From: Candidatus Bathyarchaeota archaeon ex4484_135
GTDB lineage: Archaea; Thermoproteota; Bathyarchaeia; EX4484-135
DNA: 22,872 nt
Reading direction: 5' to 3'
Assembly: GCA_002255025.1 (NCBI GenBank)
Contig: NJEJ01000025.1
Location: forward strand, 1 to 22,872
Shown here: positions 1 to 6,800 of the stretch, piece by piece
How the letters are laid out: every line of letters begins with the position of its first letter
Position numbering within the stretch: the stretch's first letter is position 1
Made by a program: the position numbers and the translations under genes
The notes under the pieces: model-generated
Seen by the model: only the letters and a program-made list of their open reading frames with translations
Database searches by the model: none
What the model was told of the DNA's origin: nothing

Positions 1-173
1 TGCTCGCAGGCGTGGTCCCGCTGGCCGACATGCTGCCCGAGGTGGCCTTGGTGAAGCTCATGTGGGTCCTGGGCTCCCTGACGGACGACCCAGAGGAAGC
101 CAAGAAGCTCATGCTCAAGCCCTTCGCGGGTGAGATAAGCCCAGCCTCGCCCATAAAGACCATGGCACCTTGA
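1..173 (+). CDS. gatD: Glu-tRNA(Gln) amidotransferase subunit D, C-terminal end (partial)
   Basis: This is the last 56 residues of a gene that begins left of the window; the reading frame starts at base 3 and ends at TGA 171-173. The visible segment contains DMLPEVALVKLMWVLG, followed about 25 residues later by a GEI motif. That is the C-terminal pattern of the L-asparaginase-like fold in archaeal GatD, the subunit that, with GatE, releases ammonia to convert Glu-tRNA(Gln) to Gln-tRNA(Gln). A stand-alone type I L-asparaginase has a similar end and cannot be excluded, because the N-terminal GatD-specific domain is outside the window. The stop is followed after 40 bp by the M20 peptidase, which has its own TATA-like box. 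Confidence 0.7.
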   Translation, partial: LAGVVPLADMLPEVALVKLMWVLGSLTDDPEEAKKLMLKPFAGEISPASPIKTMAP

Positions 174-178
174 CGCTA

Positions 179-187
179 ACTTATTTA
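179..187 (+). promoter_or_regulatory. TATA-like box for the M20 peptidase
   Basis: ACTTATTTA is centred about 26 bp before base 210, four bases ahead of the TTG start at 214. No Shine-Dalgarno-like sequence lies between them. The spacing predicts a leaderless or nearly leaderless mRNA beginning with a TTG codon. Inferred from spacing only. Confidence 0.45.
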
Positions 188-213
188 CCGCCTGAGGAAA
201 TCGTCATACCGCC

Positions 214-1599
214 TTGGAGGCCGAGAGCATTAAGCAGGTAGCCGAGGGCATACGGTCCTTCCTCAAGGACAACTTCGACCGTTACGTCCGCATCCTCTCG
301 GACCTCGTGGCCATCCCGAGCGTCTCAGCCAAGGGCGAGCACATGGATGAGTGTGCCCGGCTGGTGGCCGACCTGTTGGCCGAGAGGGGCTTCAAGGTCA
401 AGATAGCCAGGGCAGGCGGGCATCCAGCAGTCCTCGGGGAGCTCGAAAGTGGCGAGAAGGCCATCTTGATCTACAACCACTATGATGTCCAACCGCCTGA
501 GCCCTTAGAAGCCTGGAAGCACGACCCGTTCAAGCTGACGGCCGAGGATGGCCGTTTGTTCGGTAGGGGGACGGCCGACAACAAGGGCAACATAGTGGCC
601 AGGCTTGCGGCCATAGATGCCTTAAAACACGTCCTCGGCGAGGTCCCGTTGGCCGTGAAGTTCCTCGTGGAGGGAGAGGAGGAAATAGGTTCGCCCACGC
701 TCCCTAAGCTCGTGGAAGAAAACAGGGAGGTCCTGAAGGCCGATGGCGGCATATGGGAGACAGGCTACGTAGGCCGCAGGGGCGAGCTCAGGATATACCT
801 GGGCTTCAAAGGCATGCTTTACGTGGAACTCACGGTCAAGGGACCCTCCAGGGACATCCACAGCGGCTACGCACCCATAGTGCCGAACCCGATATGGCGG
901 TTGGCCCGTCTGGCCTGCACCCTGAAGGACCCAGAGGGCCGGGTGCTCATACCGGGCTTCTACGAGGGCCTGACGGGCCTGGGGTACGATGTCGAGGCCT
1001 TGCTCAAGGAGCTGCCCTTCGACGAGGAAGCTCTAAAGGAAGAACTCGGCCTGGAGGAGTTCGTGGGGGGCCTGACGGGCCTTGAGGCCCTGAGGCAGCT
1101 ACACCTCATGCCCTCCCTGAACATATCGGGCATCTACGGTGGCTACACGGGCAGGGGAGGCAAGACGGTCATACCTTCCGAGGCGGGCATGAAGATAGAC
1201 ATAAGGCTCGTCCCGGACCAGGACCCAGATGAGGTCCTCGAGGCCCTGAGGGCCTACCTGGCCGAGAAGGGCTTCGGCGACGTGAAGCTGACCGTCCACT
1301 CCAAGTACCCAGCGGGTTTCACGAAGCCAGATGAGGAGGTCGTGAGAGCCTCCGTCAGGGCGGCTGAGCTCGTCTACGGCATCAAGCCCGCCTTGGTGCC
1401 CTTATCGGCTGGCTCGGGGCCCATGTACCTCTTCACGGGCGTCTTGGGCGTGCCCATGACGGGTGCTGGCGTCGGCTACTATGGCTCAAGGGTCCACGCA
1501 CCAGACGAGAACATAAGGGAAGCGGACTTCCTCAAGGGCATGGAGCACGTGGCCTTGACGCTCCTCATGTTCTCGAGAGGCCGTGGGGCGAAGCACTAA
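214..1599 (+). CDS. M20 family metallopeptidase (dipeptidase / ArgE-DapE type)
   Basis: A 461-residue two-zinc cytosolic hydrolase of the M20 family, which removes terminal residues from di- or short peptides or deacylates N-acyl amino acids. Catalytic-domain motifs are in order: NHYDVQ (H89, D91) near residue 90, GRGTADNKGN with metal-bridging D122, the acidic EGEEEIGS with the general-base glutamates (E155-E157), and a C-terminal VHAPDEN with the last metal-ligand histidine (H428). The lid/dimerisation domain lies between about residues 205 and 370, starting near the FKGMLYVELTVKGPSRDIHSG segment. The length is normal for carnosinase/CNDP-like members. The TTG start is chosen because the fold begins soon after it and a TATA-like box sits 26 bp upstream. 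The exact substrate cannot be told from sequence; archaeal members are often annotated as dipeptidases or succinyl-diaminopimelate desuccinylases. Confidence 0.9.
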   Translation: MEAESIKQVAEGIRSFLKDNFDRYVRILSDLVAIPSVSAKGEHMDECARLVADLLAERGFKVKIARAGGHPAVLGELESGEKAILIYNHYDVQPPEPLEAWKHDPFKLTAEDGRLFGRGTADNKGNIVARLAAIDALKHVLGEVPLAVKFLVEGEEEIGSPTLPKLVEENREVLKADGGIWETGYVGRRGELRIYLGFKGMLYVELTVKGPSRDIHSGYAPIVPNPIWRLARLACTLKDPEGRVLIPGFYEGLTGLGYDVEALLKELPFDEEALKEELGLEEFVGGLTGLEALRQLHLMPSLNISGIYGGYTGRGGKTVIPSEAGMKIDIRLVPDQDPDEVLEALRAYLAEKGFGDVKLTVHSKYPAGFTKPDEEVVRASVRAAELVYGIKPALVPLSAGSGPMYLFTGVLGVPMTGAGVGYYGSRVHAPDENIREADFLKGMEHVALTLLMFSRGRGAKH

Positions 1600-1718
1600 A
1601 AAGGCACGAACGGGCCTTACAGCCGGGATGATGTGTGGCGACGGCGTCGATGCCCTTGACGGGCTCCGGCCCGCGTGAGAGGGCTGTGAGACCTGACTGA
1701 CCTCCGCTGACCACCATT
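1600..1718. terminator. Convergent spacer with small hairpins, possible termination region
   Basis: This 119-bp spacer lies between two converging genes. It holds an 11-bp odd palindrome CGACGGCGTCG (1639-1649) and a hairpin with 5-bp arms CGGGC/GCCCG around TCCG (1660-1673). Short T runs occur for both directions: TTTT at 1717-1720 on plus, and AAAAA at 1598-1602, which reads as T5 on minus. No gene is visible. Termination use is inference. Confidence 0.3.
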
Positions 1719-2585
1719 TTAGGCTTTCGACCTTTTCCCGGCCCAGAGGACCTTAGGACCTGCCCAGGAGGCCCAGAGGCCTGCTAAAGCAGACCCGGCG
1801 AACTGAAGGAGGCCTGCTAAAAAGACGTAGGAGAAGGCCAGGCCTAGGAGGCCGATCAGGCAGGAGAACACAGTCCTTAACAGGTTCCCCAGGTCCCTTG
1901 GGTTCCTCAGCTTCGCTTGATCGGGCAGGAGAGCACCGAGGAAAACGCCAGATATGAGTCCTCCTATGTAGGCTGAGGGCCTCCCCCAATAAGAGGGTGT
2001 TAAGAACATGGCCAATAGGCCCACGAGCACTGTTAATAGAGCCAGGAGTGCTCTGGCAGCCCGGTGGCCCTCGAGGCCCTTGAGAAGGCCTTTGGCAGCC
2101 TCCTCGATTAAGCCGATGTAGGAGGCCAGCACCAGAAGGCCGAGGCCAAAACCGGCCAACACGTCCGTAGGCCAGTGGAGGCCGAAGTAAACCCGGCTTA
2201 AGCTGGCCAGGCCAGCCAATACGGAACAGGCCAAGTAAGCCCATCTCCTGCGGGATTCCCTGGCCACGTAGCCCAGGTTAGATGCCGCCTCCGTGGCGTG
2301 CGTGCTGGGCATGGACGGATCAGTCCTCGGGCCTAAGCGTTGTAGCTCTAAGGGGGGCCGAGGTCTTCCTACGACGTACTTCAGGGCATAGCTGGTGTAA
2401 AAGCTCGTTAAGAGGAGGGCCGATAGGCTGAGGGCCTGTTTCTTCCTCCCGAGCGAGAACAGGGCGAATATGGCCATGAGCCAGAATATATCTCCGCCGA
2501 GCTCGCCCACAGCCCTGAAGAACAAATCTAAGAACGGGCTCGCCACGGCCTGCAGGGCCTTTATGAAGGTCAGCTCCCAATTCAA
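1719..2585 (-). CDS. PAP2-superfamily integral membrane phosphatase
   Basis: A 288-residue polytopic membrane protein carrying the three acid-phosphatase motifs of the PAP2 family: KX6RP (K69 to R76-P77, within KYVVGRPRP), PSTH (residues 93-96) and SRX5HX3D (S130-R131, H137, D141). The family dephosphorylates lipid phosphates such as phosphatidic acid or polyprenyl diphosphates; in archaea a role in recycling dolichyl/undecaprenyl diphosphate is plausible but not proven here. Hydrophobic segments flank the motifs, and the C-terminal third (after about residue 175) adds three or more further helices beyond the minimal PAP2 core. The start is TTG, just after a GGGGAAGGG purine run. The gene is divergent from the THUMP gene and seems to share one AT-rich promoter with it. 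Confidence 0.9.
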   Translation of the reverse strand: MNWELTFIKALQAVASPFLDLFFRAVGELGGDIFWLMAIFALFSLGRKKQALSLSALLLTSFYTSYALKYVVGRPRPPLELQRLGPRTDPSMPSTHATEAASNLGYVARESRRRWAYLACSVLAGLASLSRVYFGLHWPTDVLAGFGLGLLVLASYIGLIEEAAKGLLKGLEGHRAARALLALLTVLVGLLAMFLTPSYWGRPSAYIGGLISGVFLGALLPDQAKLRNPRDLGNLLRTVFSCLIGLLGLAFSYVFLAGLLQFAGSALAGLWASWAGPKVLWAGKRSKA

Positions 2586-2613
2586 GGCCCTTCCCCACGA
2601 CGCCTGTGCTTAG

Positions 2614-2622
2614 GTTTTTAAA
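2614..2622. promoter_or_regulatory. Shared TATA-like box for the divergent PAP2 and THUMP genes
   Basis: TTTTTAAAT is the only AT-rich stretch in the 67-bp divergent spacer. On plus it predicts a start near 2644, placing a GGTGG ribosome site (2644-2648) just ahead of ATG 2653. On minus it predicts a start near 2591, six bases ahead of the TTG at 2585. One near-symmetrical element could serve both directions. Confidence 0.5.
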
Positions 2623-2652
2623 TCCTCGCGGGATACGTGGCCCGGTGGTCAT

Positions 2653-3186
2653 ATGAGCCTCAGGGAGTTCAATCTCCTCGTCTCAAGCCCCAGGGGTCTC
2701 GAGCACGATGCTTGCTCTGAGCTCTGGTTCCTGTTGGGCGAGGTAGGGGACGAGAGGGCCGAGGTCGAGACGACGCCCGTTAAGGGCCTGATATGGGCCA
2801 AGACGAGCTTGGACCCCTTCGAGGCCGTGAGGCGTTTAAGGGCCCTGTTGGCCGAGAGGCCTGAGGACTTCAGGGTCATACAGCGTGTCATACCGATAGA
2901 ACGGGTGGTCAGGACCAGCCTCGAGGAGATAGCGAGGACGGCACGGGAACTCGCACTGGCTAAGATAGAGCCCGGCGAGAAGTTCAGGATAACCGTCGAG
3001 AAGAGGCATACCGAGCTGGGCACGATGGACATCATTAAGGCCGCTGCCGAGGGTATAGATAGGCCCGTGAATCTGAAGAACCCCGACAAGATAGTCCTCA
3101 TAGAGGTCGTGGGAGGCCTGACGGGCATATCGGTCATAAGGCCTGGGGATATATTGAGCGTCGCCAAGGAGAAGAAGGCCAGGTAA
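2653..3186 (+). CDS. THUMP-domain protein, Tan1-like tRNA-modification factor
   Basis: A 177-residue protein resembling archaeal relatives of yeast Tan1, which bind tRNA through a THUMP domain and assist N4-acetylation of cytidine. The N-terminal part (FNLLVSSPRGLE) is the usual ferredoxin-like start. The THUMP core runs from about residue 70 to 170, with RVIPIERVV, KFRITVEKRHTELGTMDIIKA and the closing IVLIEVVGGLTGISVIRPGDIL pattern. No methyltransferase or acetyltransferase domain is attached, so it is probably an RNA-binding partner, not a catalytic unit. The ATG start is preceded by GGTGG at a normal distance. Function is taken from the family; the specific modified base is inference. Confidence 0.8.
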   Translation: MSLREFNLLVSSPRGLEHDACSELWFLLGEVGDERAEVETTPVKGLIWAKTSLDPFEAVRRLRALLAERPEDFRVIQRVIPIERVVRTSLEEIARTARELALAKIEPGEKFRITVEKRHTELGTMDIIKAAAEGIDRPVNLKNPDKIVLIEVVGGLTGISVIRPGDILSVAKEKKAR

Positions 3187-3228
3187 TTCCTCAAGATCTC
3201 AAGAACTCACGAGGCCGGGAAAGCGAAG

Positions 3229-3238
3229 GATAAATAAG
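3229..3238 (+). promoter_or_regulatory. TATA/BRE-like promoter of the zinc-ribbon gene
   Basis: An AAGCGAA stretch (3221-3227, BRE-like) is followed by a GATAAATAAG TATA-like element. The predicted start near 3260 gives a leader of about 10 nt that consists of the GGTGGT ribosome site ahead of TTG 3271. Confidence 0.5.
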
Positions 3239-3270
3239 CCCTGTTGACCACGGTAAATCACGGTGGTAGC

Positions 3271-3423
3271 TTGCCAGAGAAGGGCACTTGCCCGAGGTGC
3301 GGCGGCAAGGGGATCTCGCTCGGCATGCCTATTATAAAGGTCGGCAAGACGAGGGGCCTGAGGGTCGAGGTATTCGTCTGCAAGGACTGCGACTTAGTGT
3401 TCTACGAGAAGTATGAGGAATAG
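3271..3423 (+). CDS. Small zinc-ribbon protein (50 aa)
   Basis: A short gene starting at TTG 3271 and ending at TAG 3421-3423. The product has two zinc knuckles, CPRCGG (residues 7-12) and CKDCD (about residues 36-40), separated by a basic stretch (KVGKTRGLRVEVFV) that should form beta strands. This is the layout of a compact rubredoxin-like/zinc-ribbon fold. It is supported by a strong GGTGGT ribosome site (3262-3267) a few bases before the start and a well-placed TATA-like box. Archaea encode many such orphan zinc ribbons, some associated with transcription or ribosomes. I cannot assign this one a partner. It lies downstream of the THUMP gene but has its own promoter. Confidence 0.75.
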   Translation: MPEKGTCPRCGGKGISLGMPIIKVGKTRGLRVEVFVCKDCDLVFYEKYEE

Positions 3424-3461
3424 GGCCCGGGAGCCTTTAAAAAGTTCGGTTGCCCTCAGCA

Positions 3462-3610
3462 GCCCCTATGTCAAGCAGGTATCCGTCTGCAAGGATAACA
3501 TGGTGTATGCGGGGGCCTCAGGAGCTCGCCGCTCCCTCATCCTCGGGTGATACGGGCCTCTTCACAGGCCCTGGGAGAGGGAGGTGAGGGAGAATAAAAG
3601 CATGAGCGGC
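3462..3610. other. Structured gene-free spacer, candidate non-coding RNA
   Basis: This part of the 198-bp spacer between converging genes folds into two nested hairpins. Hairpin A: GCCCC (3462-3466) with GGGGC (3512-3516), ATGT (3468-3471) with ACAT (3498-3501), GCAG (3475-3478) with CTGC (3487-3490). Hairpin B: CTCCCTCA (3532-3539) with TGAGGGAG (3585-3592), CCTC (3541-3544) with GAGG (3581-3584), and GGGCCT (3554-3559) with AGGCCC (3566-3571) around a 6-nt loop. An alternative outer pair is GCCGCTC (3528-3534) with GAGCGGC (3604-3610). A TTTAAAAA box (3436-3443) would start a plus transcript near 3465, at the foot of hairpin A. A CTTTTATT box (3593-3600, minus) would fire the other way. I recognise no known RNA class. 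It could also be a large bidirectional terminator. Confidence 0.35.
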
Positions 3611-3621
3611 CCGGGATGGCC

Positions 3622-4236
3622 TTACTCTATGTTGGCGTGCCTCTTGCGTATCTCGTCTTCCGTTATGCCTAAGCGGGCCATGAGCTCTACTATTAGGCTA
3701 TCTAGGAAGACCATGCAGGCGTTCTCGAACATGGTGCCCAGGGGGCCGAGGGGCTCCATCTCGCCTGTTATCTGTCTGGCTATGTAGTCCTTCCGCTCGG
3801 CGACCTTCGTCCTGCCCTTCACCACGACCACGTGGTCGGCCATGCGGCCTAGAGTCGACTCCGGATGAGATGTTATGGCTACCACGCGGGCTCCTATTTC
3901 CTTTGCGACCTCAGCTGCTGATACCGTGCCTTTTGTCTCACCCGAGCCAGATATGGCAATTAATATATCGCCCTTCTCGGCAGCTGGCGTTATGGTCTCG
4001 CCGACCACATAGACGTCAAAGCTCATGTTCATCAGCCTTAGGGCGAAGGCACGCCCGACGAAGCCGCTCCGGCCCATGCCCACTACGAATATCTTACGGC
4101 CTCTCTCCTTGGCCTCTACCAACATCCTAGCGAGCTCTTCGACCTGTTCGAGATCGATCTCATCGATAGCCTTCTTGGTACCCTCGATTATCTCGCGGGC
4201 CGCCCTCCTGAAGGCCCCCAGCCTCTCCAACTGCAA
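3622..4236 (-). CDS. hxlB: 6-phospho-3-hexuloisomerase
   Basis: A 204-residue SIS-domain enzyme that interconverts D-arabino-hex-3-ulose 6-phosphate and fructose 6-phosphate in the ribulose monophosphate pathway. Many archaea run this pathway in reverse to make pentose phosphates. Diagnostic segments: GMGRSG (residues 53-58), the phosphosugar-binding SGSGET (96-101), RQITGEMEPLGPLGTMFE (about 154-171) and the conserved C-terminal RHANIE. Length matches the family exactly. The start is TTG. A TATA-like CTTTTTAG (about 4270-4279, minus) and an 11-bp odd palindrome GGGAATTTCCC (4238-4248) lie between it and EcfT. The partner hexulose-6-phosphate synthase is not in the window. Confidence 0.93.
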   Translation of the reverse strand: MQLERLGAFRRAAREIIEGTKKAIDEIDLEQVEELARMLVEAKERGRKIFVVGMGRSGFVGRAFALRLMNMSFDVYVVGETITPAAEKGDILIAISGSGETKGTVSAAEVAKEIGARVVAITSHPESTLGRMADHVVVVKGRTKVAERKDYIARQITGEMEPLGPLGTMFENACMVFLDSLIVELMARLGITEDEIRKRHANIE

Positions 4237-4303
4237 GGGGAATTTCCCGCCCGGGAGTGGCTTACCTTACCTAAAAAGCCTTGTCCTGCATCCAGATAAA
4301 CCC

Positions 4304-5104
4304 TTAAATACCAAGGGCCGATCTTATGATCGGGATTATATAGGGGAACTTGAGGTAGAACTTCGCGTAAAAAGCCATTATGAGGGAGAACAGTACGGCC
4401 GAGAAGGCCAGGTAATCACGCCCTCTCAGCCTAAGGACGTAAAGGCTCGTCCTCTTTCGTGAGGCACCCCAAGCCCTCGATTCCATAGCCTCTGCCATGG
4501 ACCAAGCCCTCGTTATGGCATTTACAATCAGAGGTATCAAAATCGGTATATAACGCCTAGCCCTGGCTATGGGCCCGCCCTTGTCGAGTTCTAGGCCTCT
4601 GGCCCTCTGGGCATCCATGGTGGTCCTGGCCTCCCTGACCATCACGGGCGTGAACCTGAGGGCAGCCCTGAACATGAAGCAAAAGCTGTATGGGACGCCC
4701 ATCTGTTCTAGGGCAAGGCTGAGGTCATCAGGCGATGTGGTGAGCGTGAATATGGAAAAGCTGGCTACGAAGACGAGGAAGCGGACCGCCAGGGCCAGGA
4801 TGTCCTCGACGATGTAGAGGTCCGTGAGAGAACCTCTCAGCCACGTGAAGAACAGGTTCGTGCCTATTATGAGCAGGACGAGTGGGAGGCTGGCCTTGAG
4901 CGTCCTAGCCCACAGCCTGACGATCTTGCCAAGAGCTGCGAGAGGGGCCTGGGCCAAGAGCATGACCAAGAGGGGAAGCATTTTGTTGTGGACGCCTGCC
5001 ATCACCATGACGGCCAGGGCGTAGAACAGCTTAACCCTCGGGTCCAGCTTGTGGAGGAGCGAATCACGCTTCTGGAAGGCCAGGCCCTCGAGGAGGCTGC
5101 TCAT
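4304..5104 (-). CDS. ecfT: ECF transporter transmembrane coupling protein EcfT
   Basis: A 266-residue membrane protein that couples the two ECF ATPases to a substrate-binding S component in energy-coupling-factor importers of vitamins or metal ions. Evidence: the N-terminal LHKLDPRVKL motif (residues 17-26), several hydrophobic helices (about 27-58, 72-88, 101-121, 186-200, 230-250), and the two Ala-Arg-Gly-type coupling-helix signatures, QRARGLE (166-172) and ESRAWGA (208-214), that contact the ATPases. Its ATG overlaps the stop of the upstream ATPase gene in a 4-nt ATGA, a mark of translational coupling. No S component adjoins the module; a candidate lies at 12540-13019. Confidence 0.92.
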   Translation of the reverse strand: MSSLLEGLAFQKRDSLLHKLDPRVKLFYALAVMVMAGVHNKMLPLLVMLLAQAPLAALGKIVRLWARTLKASLPLVLLIIGTNLFFTWLRGSLTDLYIVEDILALAVRFLVFVASFSIFTLTTSPDDLSLALEQMGVPYSFCFMFRAALRFTPVMVREARTTMDAQRARGLELDKGGPIARARRYIPILIPLIVNAITRAWSMAEAMESRAWGASRKRTSLYVLRLRGRDYLAFSAVLFSLIMAFYAKFYLKFPYIIPIIRSALGI

Positions 5105-5934
5105 GCCAATCCCCTCGCCAGTGAGATTATGGCGTCTCTTGCCTCTACTAGGTCGAGGACATCGGTTCTCACCGGGAGGCCTTTCTCCCTCAAGTTGAAG
5201 AGCACTTCTGGGACCTGAGGCCTTACAAGGCTGGCCCTGGAGAGCAGCTCAGGGTCGGTCAGTACTTCCTCGGCCTTCCCCTCTGCTATTATTCTCCCGT
5301 CGGCCATGAGGGCCACCCTGGGCCTAGGCCTGAAGTCCACCACGAATTCTATGTCGTGCGTTACTATTATGACGGCCCTCTGGCCCAGCAGGCCGCATAT
5401 TATCTCCCTCAGCTTCTCCTTCTGGGCGTAATCTTGGCCCAGCGTGGGCTCGTCCAAGACGAGGTACTTCGGGTCCCAGACGAGGACGGAGGCGAGAGCC
5501 ACCCTCTTCTTCTCGCCGCCGCTCAACATCAGGGGTGAGACATCCCGGTATTCCTCAAGGCCAAGTGTCTCGAGAGCCCACTCGACTCGTTCCTTGATTT
5601 CCTCCTCGTTGAAGCCGAAGTTCCTGAGAGCGAAGGCTATCTCTTCCTCGACAGTGCTGCAGAAGAGCTGGTGGTCCGGGTTCTGGAAGACGAGGCCGAC
5701 CTTCCTAGATAGCTCGGCCACCGTGGCGTGCCTCGTGTCAACGCCGTCCACGAGCACCCGGCCCTTGGTAGGCTTTATGAGGCCGTTCAAGGTCTTGAGG
5801 AGGGTCGTCTTGCCAGCACCGTTGGGGCCCATTATGACCAAGAAGTCCCTGTCCTCCACGGTCAGCGATATGCCCTTAAGGGCCTCGATGCCGCTCGGAT
5901 ACGTATACCAGACGTATTGGACTTCTATCGGCAC
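5101..5934 (-). CDS. ECF transporter ATP-binding protein (second ATPase)
   Basis: A 277-residue ABC ATPase of an ECF importer. Seen in order: Walker A GPNGAGKT (residues 36-43), the ECF-typical Q-loop segment FQNPDHQLFCSTVEEEIAF (Q84), signature LSGGEKKR (137-144), Walker B LVLDEP (about 158-163) and the H-loop TH192-H193. The aspartate after Walker B is in an unusual DEPTLGQDYAQ context. It starts with GTG, overlaps the upstream ATPase gene by 10 nt, and has GGAGGTG close upstream. Together with 5925-6773 it would form the EcfA/EcfA' heterodimer that powers EcfT. Substrate is set by the S component and cannot be inferred here. Confidence 0.93.
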   Translation of the reverse strand: MPIEVQYVWYTYPSGIEALKGISLTVEDRDFLVIMGPNGAGKTTLLKTLNGLIKPTKGRVLVDGVDTRHATVAELSRKVGLVFQNPDHQLFCSTVEEEIAFALRNFGFNEEEIKERVEWALETLGLEEYRDVSPLMLSGGEKKRVALASVLVWDPKYLVLDEPTLGQDYAQKEKLREIICGLLGQRAVIIVTHDIEFVVDFRPRPRVALMADGRIIAEGKAEEVLTDPELLSRASLVRPQVPEVLFNLREKGLPVRTDVLDLVEARDAIISLARGLA

Positions 5935-6773
5935 CTCACCACCTCCGATATGAGGGAGGCCATCTGCCCCGGCGAGAGGGGGACCTCCGGTAACCTGAGG
6001 CCCCTCTCGGCCAAAAGCTCGTAGAGGCGGATTACCTTCGGTATGCCCACACCTAGCTCACGGGCTTCCCGAGATGTTAGAACTTCCTCCGGCGGGCCAT
6101 CCAGGGCTATCCGGCCCTTGGCCATCACCACCACGCGGTCCGCGTAAGGAGAGGTCATGTCCAACCTGTGCTCGACCAGAAGGACCGTTATGCCGAGGCG
6201 TTTGTTCAGCTCGGCCACTAAGGATAGTATCTCGGCCGCACCAGCCGGGTCGAGGAAAGAGGTCGGCTCGTCTAGGACCAGCACCTCGGGCTTCATGGCT
6301 AGAACGGCCGCTATAGCTGCCCTCTGTTGCTGGCCTCCCGAGAGCTCGTGGGGAGGCCTGTGTCTCAGCTCCCACATGCCTGTTACCTTCAGGGCCCACT
6401 CGACCCGCCTCCTGATCTCCTCTCGGGGCAGGCCCAAGTTCTCTGGCCCGAAGGCCACGTCCGCTTCGACCGTGAGGCAGAAGAGCTGGTTCTCTGGGTT
6501 CTGGAAGACCAGCCCGACGTGCTGGGATAGCTCCCATATCTCGTGCTCCCTTGTGTCCAGACCAGCCACGAGCACCCGGCCCCTGAAATCGCCGGAGTAG
6601 AAGTGCGGCACTAAGCCGTTCAGGCAACGGCATAACGTCGTCTTACCGCAGCCAGAGGGGCCCGTTAAGATGACAAATTCGCTCTTCTTTATGGAGAGGT
6701 CTACGTGGTCAAGGGCGGGCCTCTTAGAGCCCGAGTAAGTGAAGCTGACGTCCTCTACCTCTATTATCCCCAT
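5925..6773 (-). CDS. ECF transporter ATP-binding protein (first ATPase)
   Basis: A 282-residue ABC ATPase, the heterodimer partner of the next gene. Motifs: Walker A GPSGCGKT (38-45), Q-loop FQNPENQLFCLTVEADVAFGPENLG (Q91), signature LSGGQQQR (144-151), Walker B VLVLDEP (164-170), and H-loop EHRLD (H202). The Q-loop segment with an FGPENLG tail is highly characteristic of ECF ATPases. The ATG start has a GGAAGG ribosome site. The gene begins 27 bp after the DHH phosphoesterase, so the transport genes appear to be read from the prefoldin-side promoter, although a local promoter cannot be excluded. Confidence 0.93.
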   Translation of the reverse strand: MGIIEVEDVSFTYSGSKRPALDHVDLSIKKSEFVILTGPSGCGKTTLCRCLNGLVPHFYSGDFRGRVLVAGLDTREHEIWELSQHVGLVFQNPENQLFCLTVEADVAFGPENLGLPREEIRRRVEWALKVTGMWELRHRPPHELSGGQQQRAAIAAVLAMKPEVLVLDEPTSFLDPAGAAEILSLVAELNKRLGITVLLVEHRLDMTSPYADRVVVMAKGRIALDGPPEEVLTSREARELGVGIPKVIRLYELLAERGLRLPEVPLSPGQMASLISEVVRCR

Positions 6774-6800
6774 CTTTCCTTCCGGGTCCCGGGTGCTCCC

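Noticed and set aside
753..1085. 110-codon plus-strand frame within the M20 gene
   Set aside because: It is an out-of-frame shadow rich in Gly, Pro and Arg, as expected from GC-rich coding sequence; similar shadows throughout were ignored.
1628..1710. Possible C/D box guide RNA: ATGATGT at 1628 and CTGA at 1693, 1697 and 1707
   Set aside because: The C box has a mismatch, no good C'/D' pair exists, and box spacing is longer than the usual 50-60 nt; more probably a termination spacer.
1753..2244. 163-codon minus-strand frame inside the PAP2 gene
   Set aside because: It is out of frame with the PAP2 motifs and has Arg/Pro-rich shadow composition with no domain.
3468..3587. 39-codon reading frame starting at ATG 3468, spaced for a leaderless start
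   Set aside because: The composition is low-complexity Ser/Gly/Pro/Arg with no motif, and the same bases make the hairpins; no better than chance.
3528..3593. H/ACA-type guide RNA in the second hairpin, with AGA after the stem
   Set aside because: The distance from upper stem to the AGA is about 20 nt, not 14-16, and there is no K-turn or K-loop in the upper stem.
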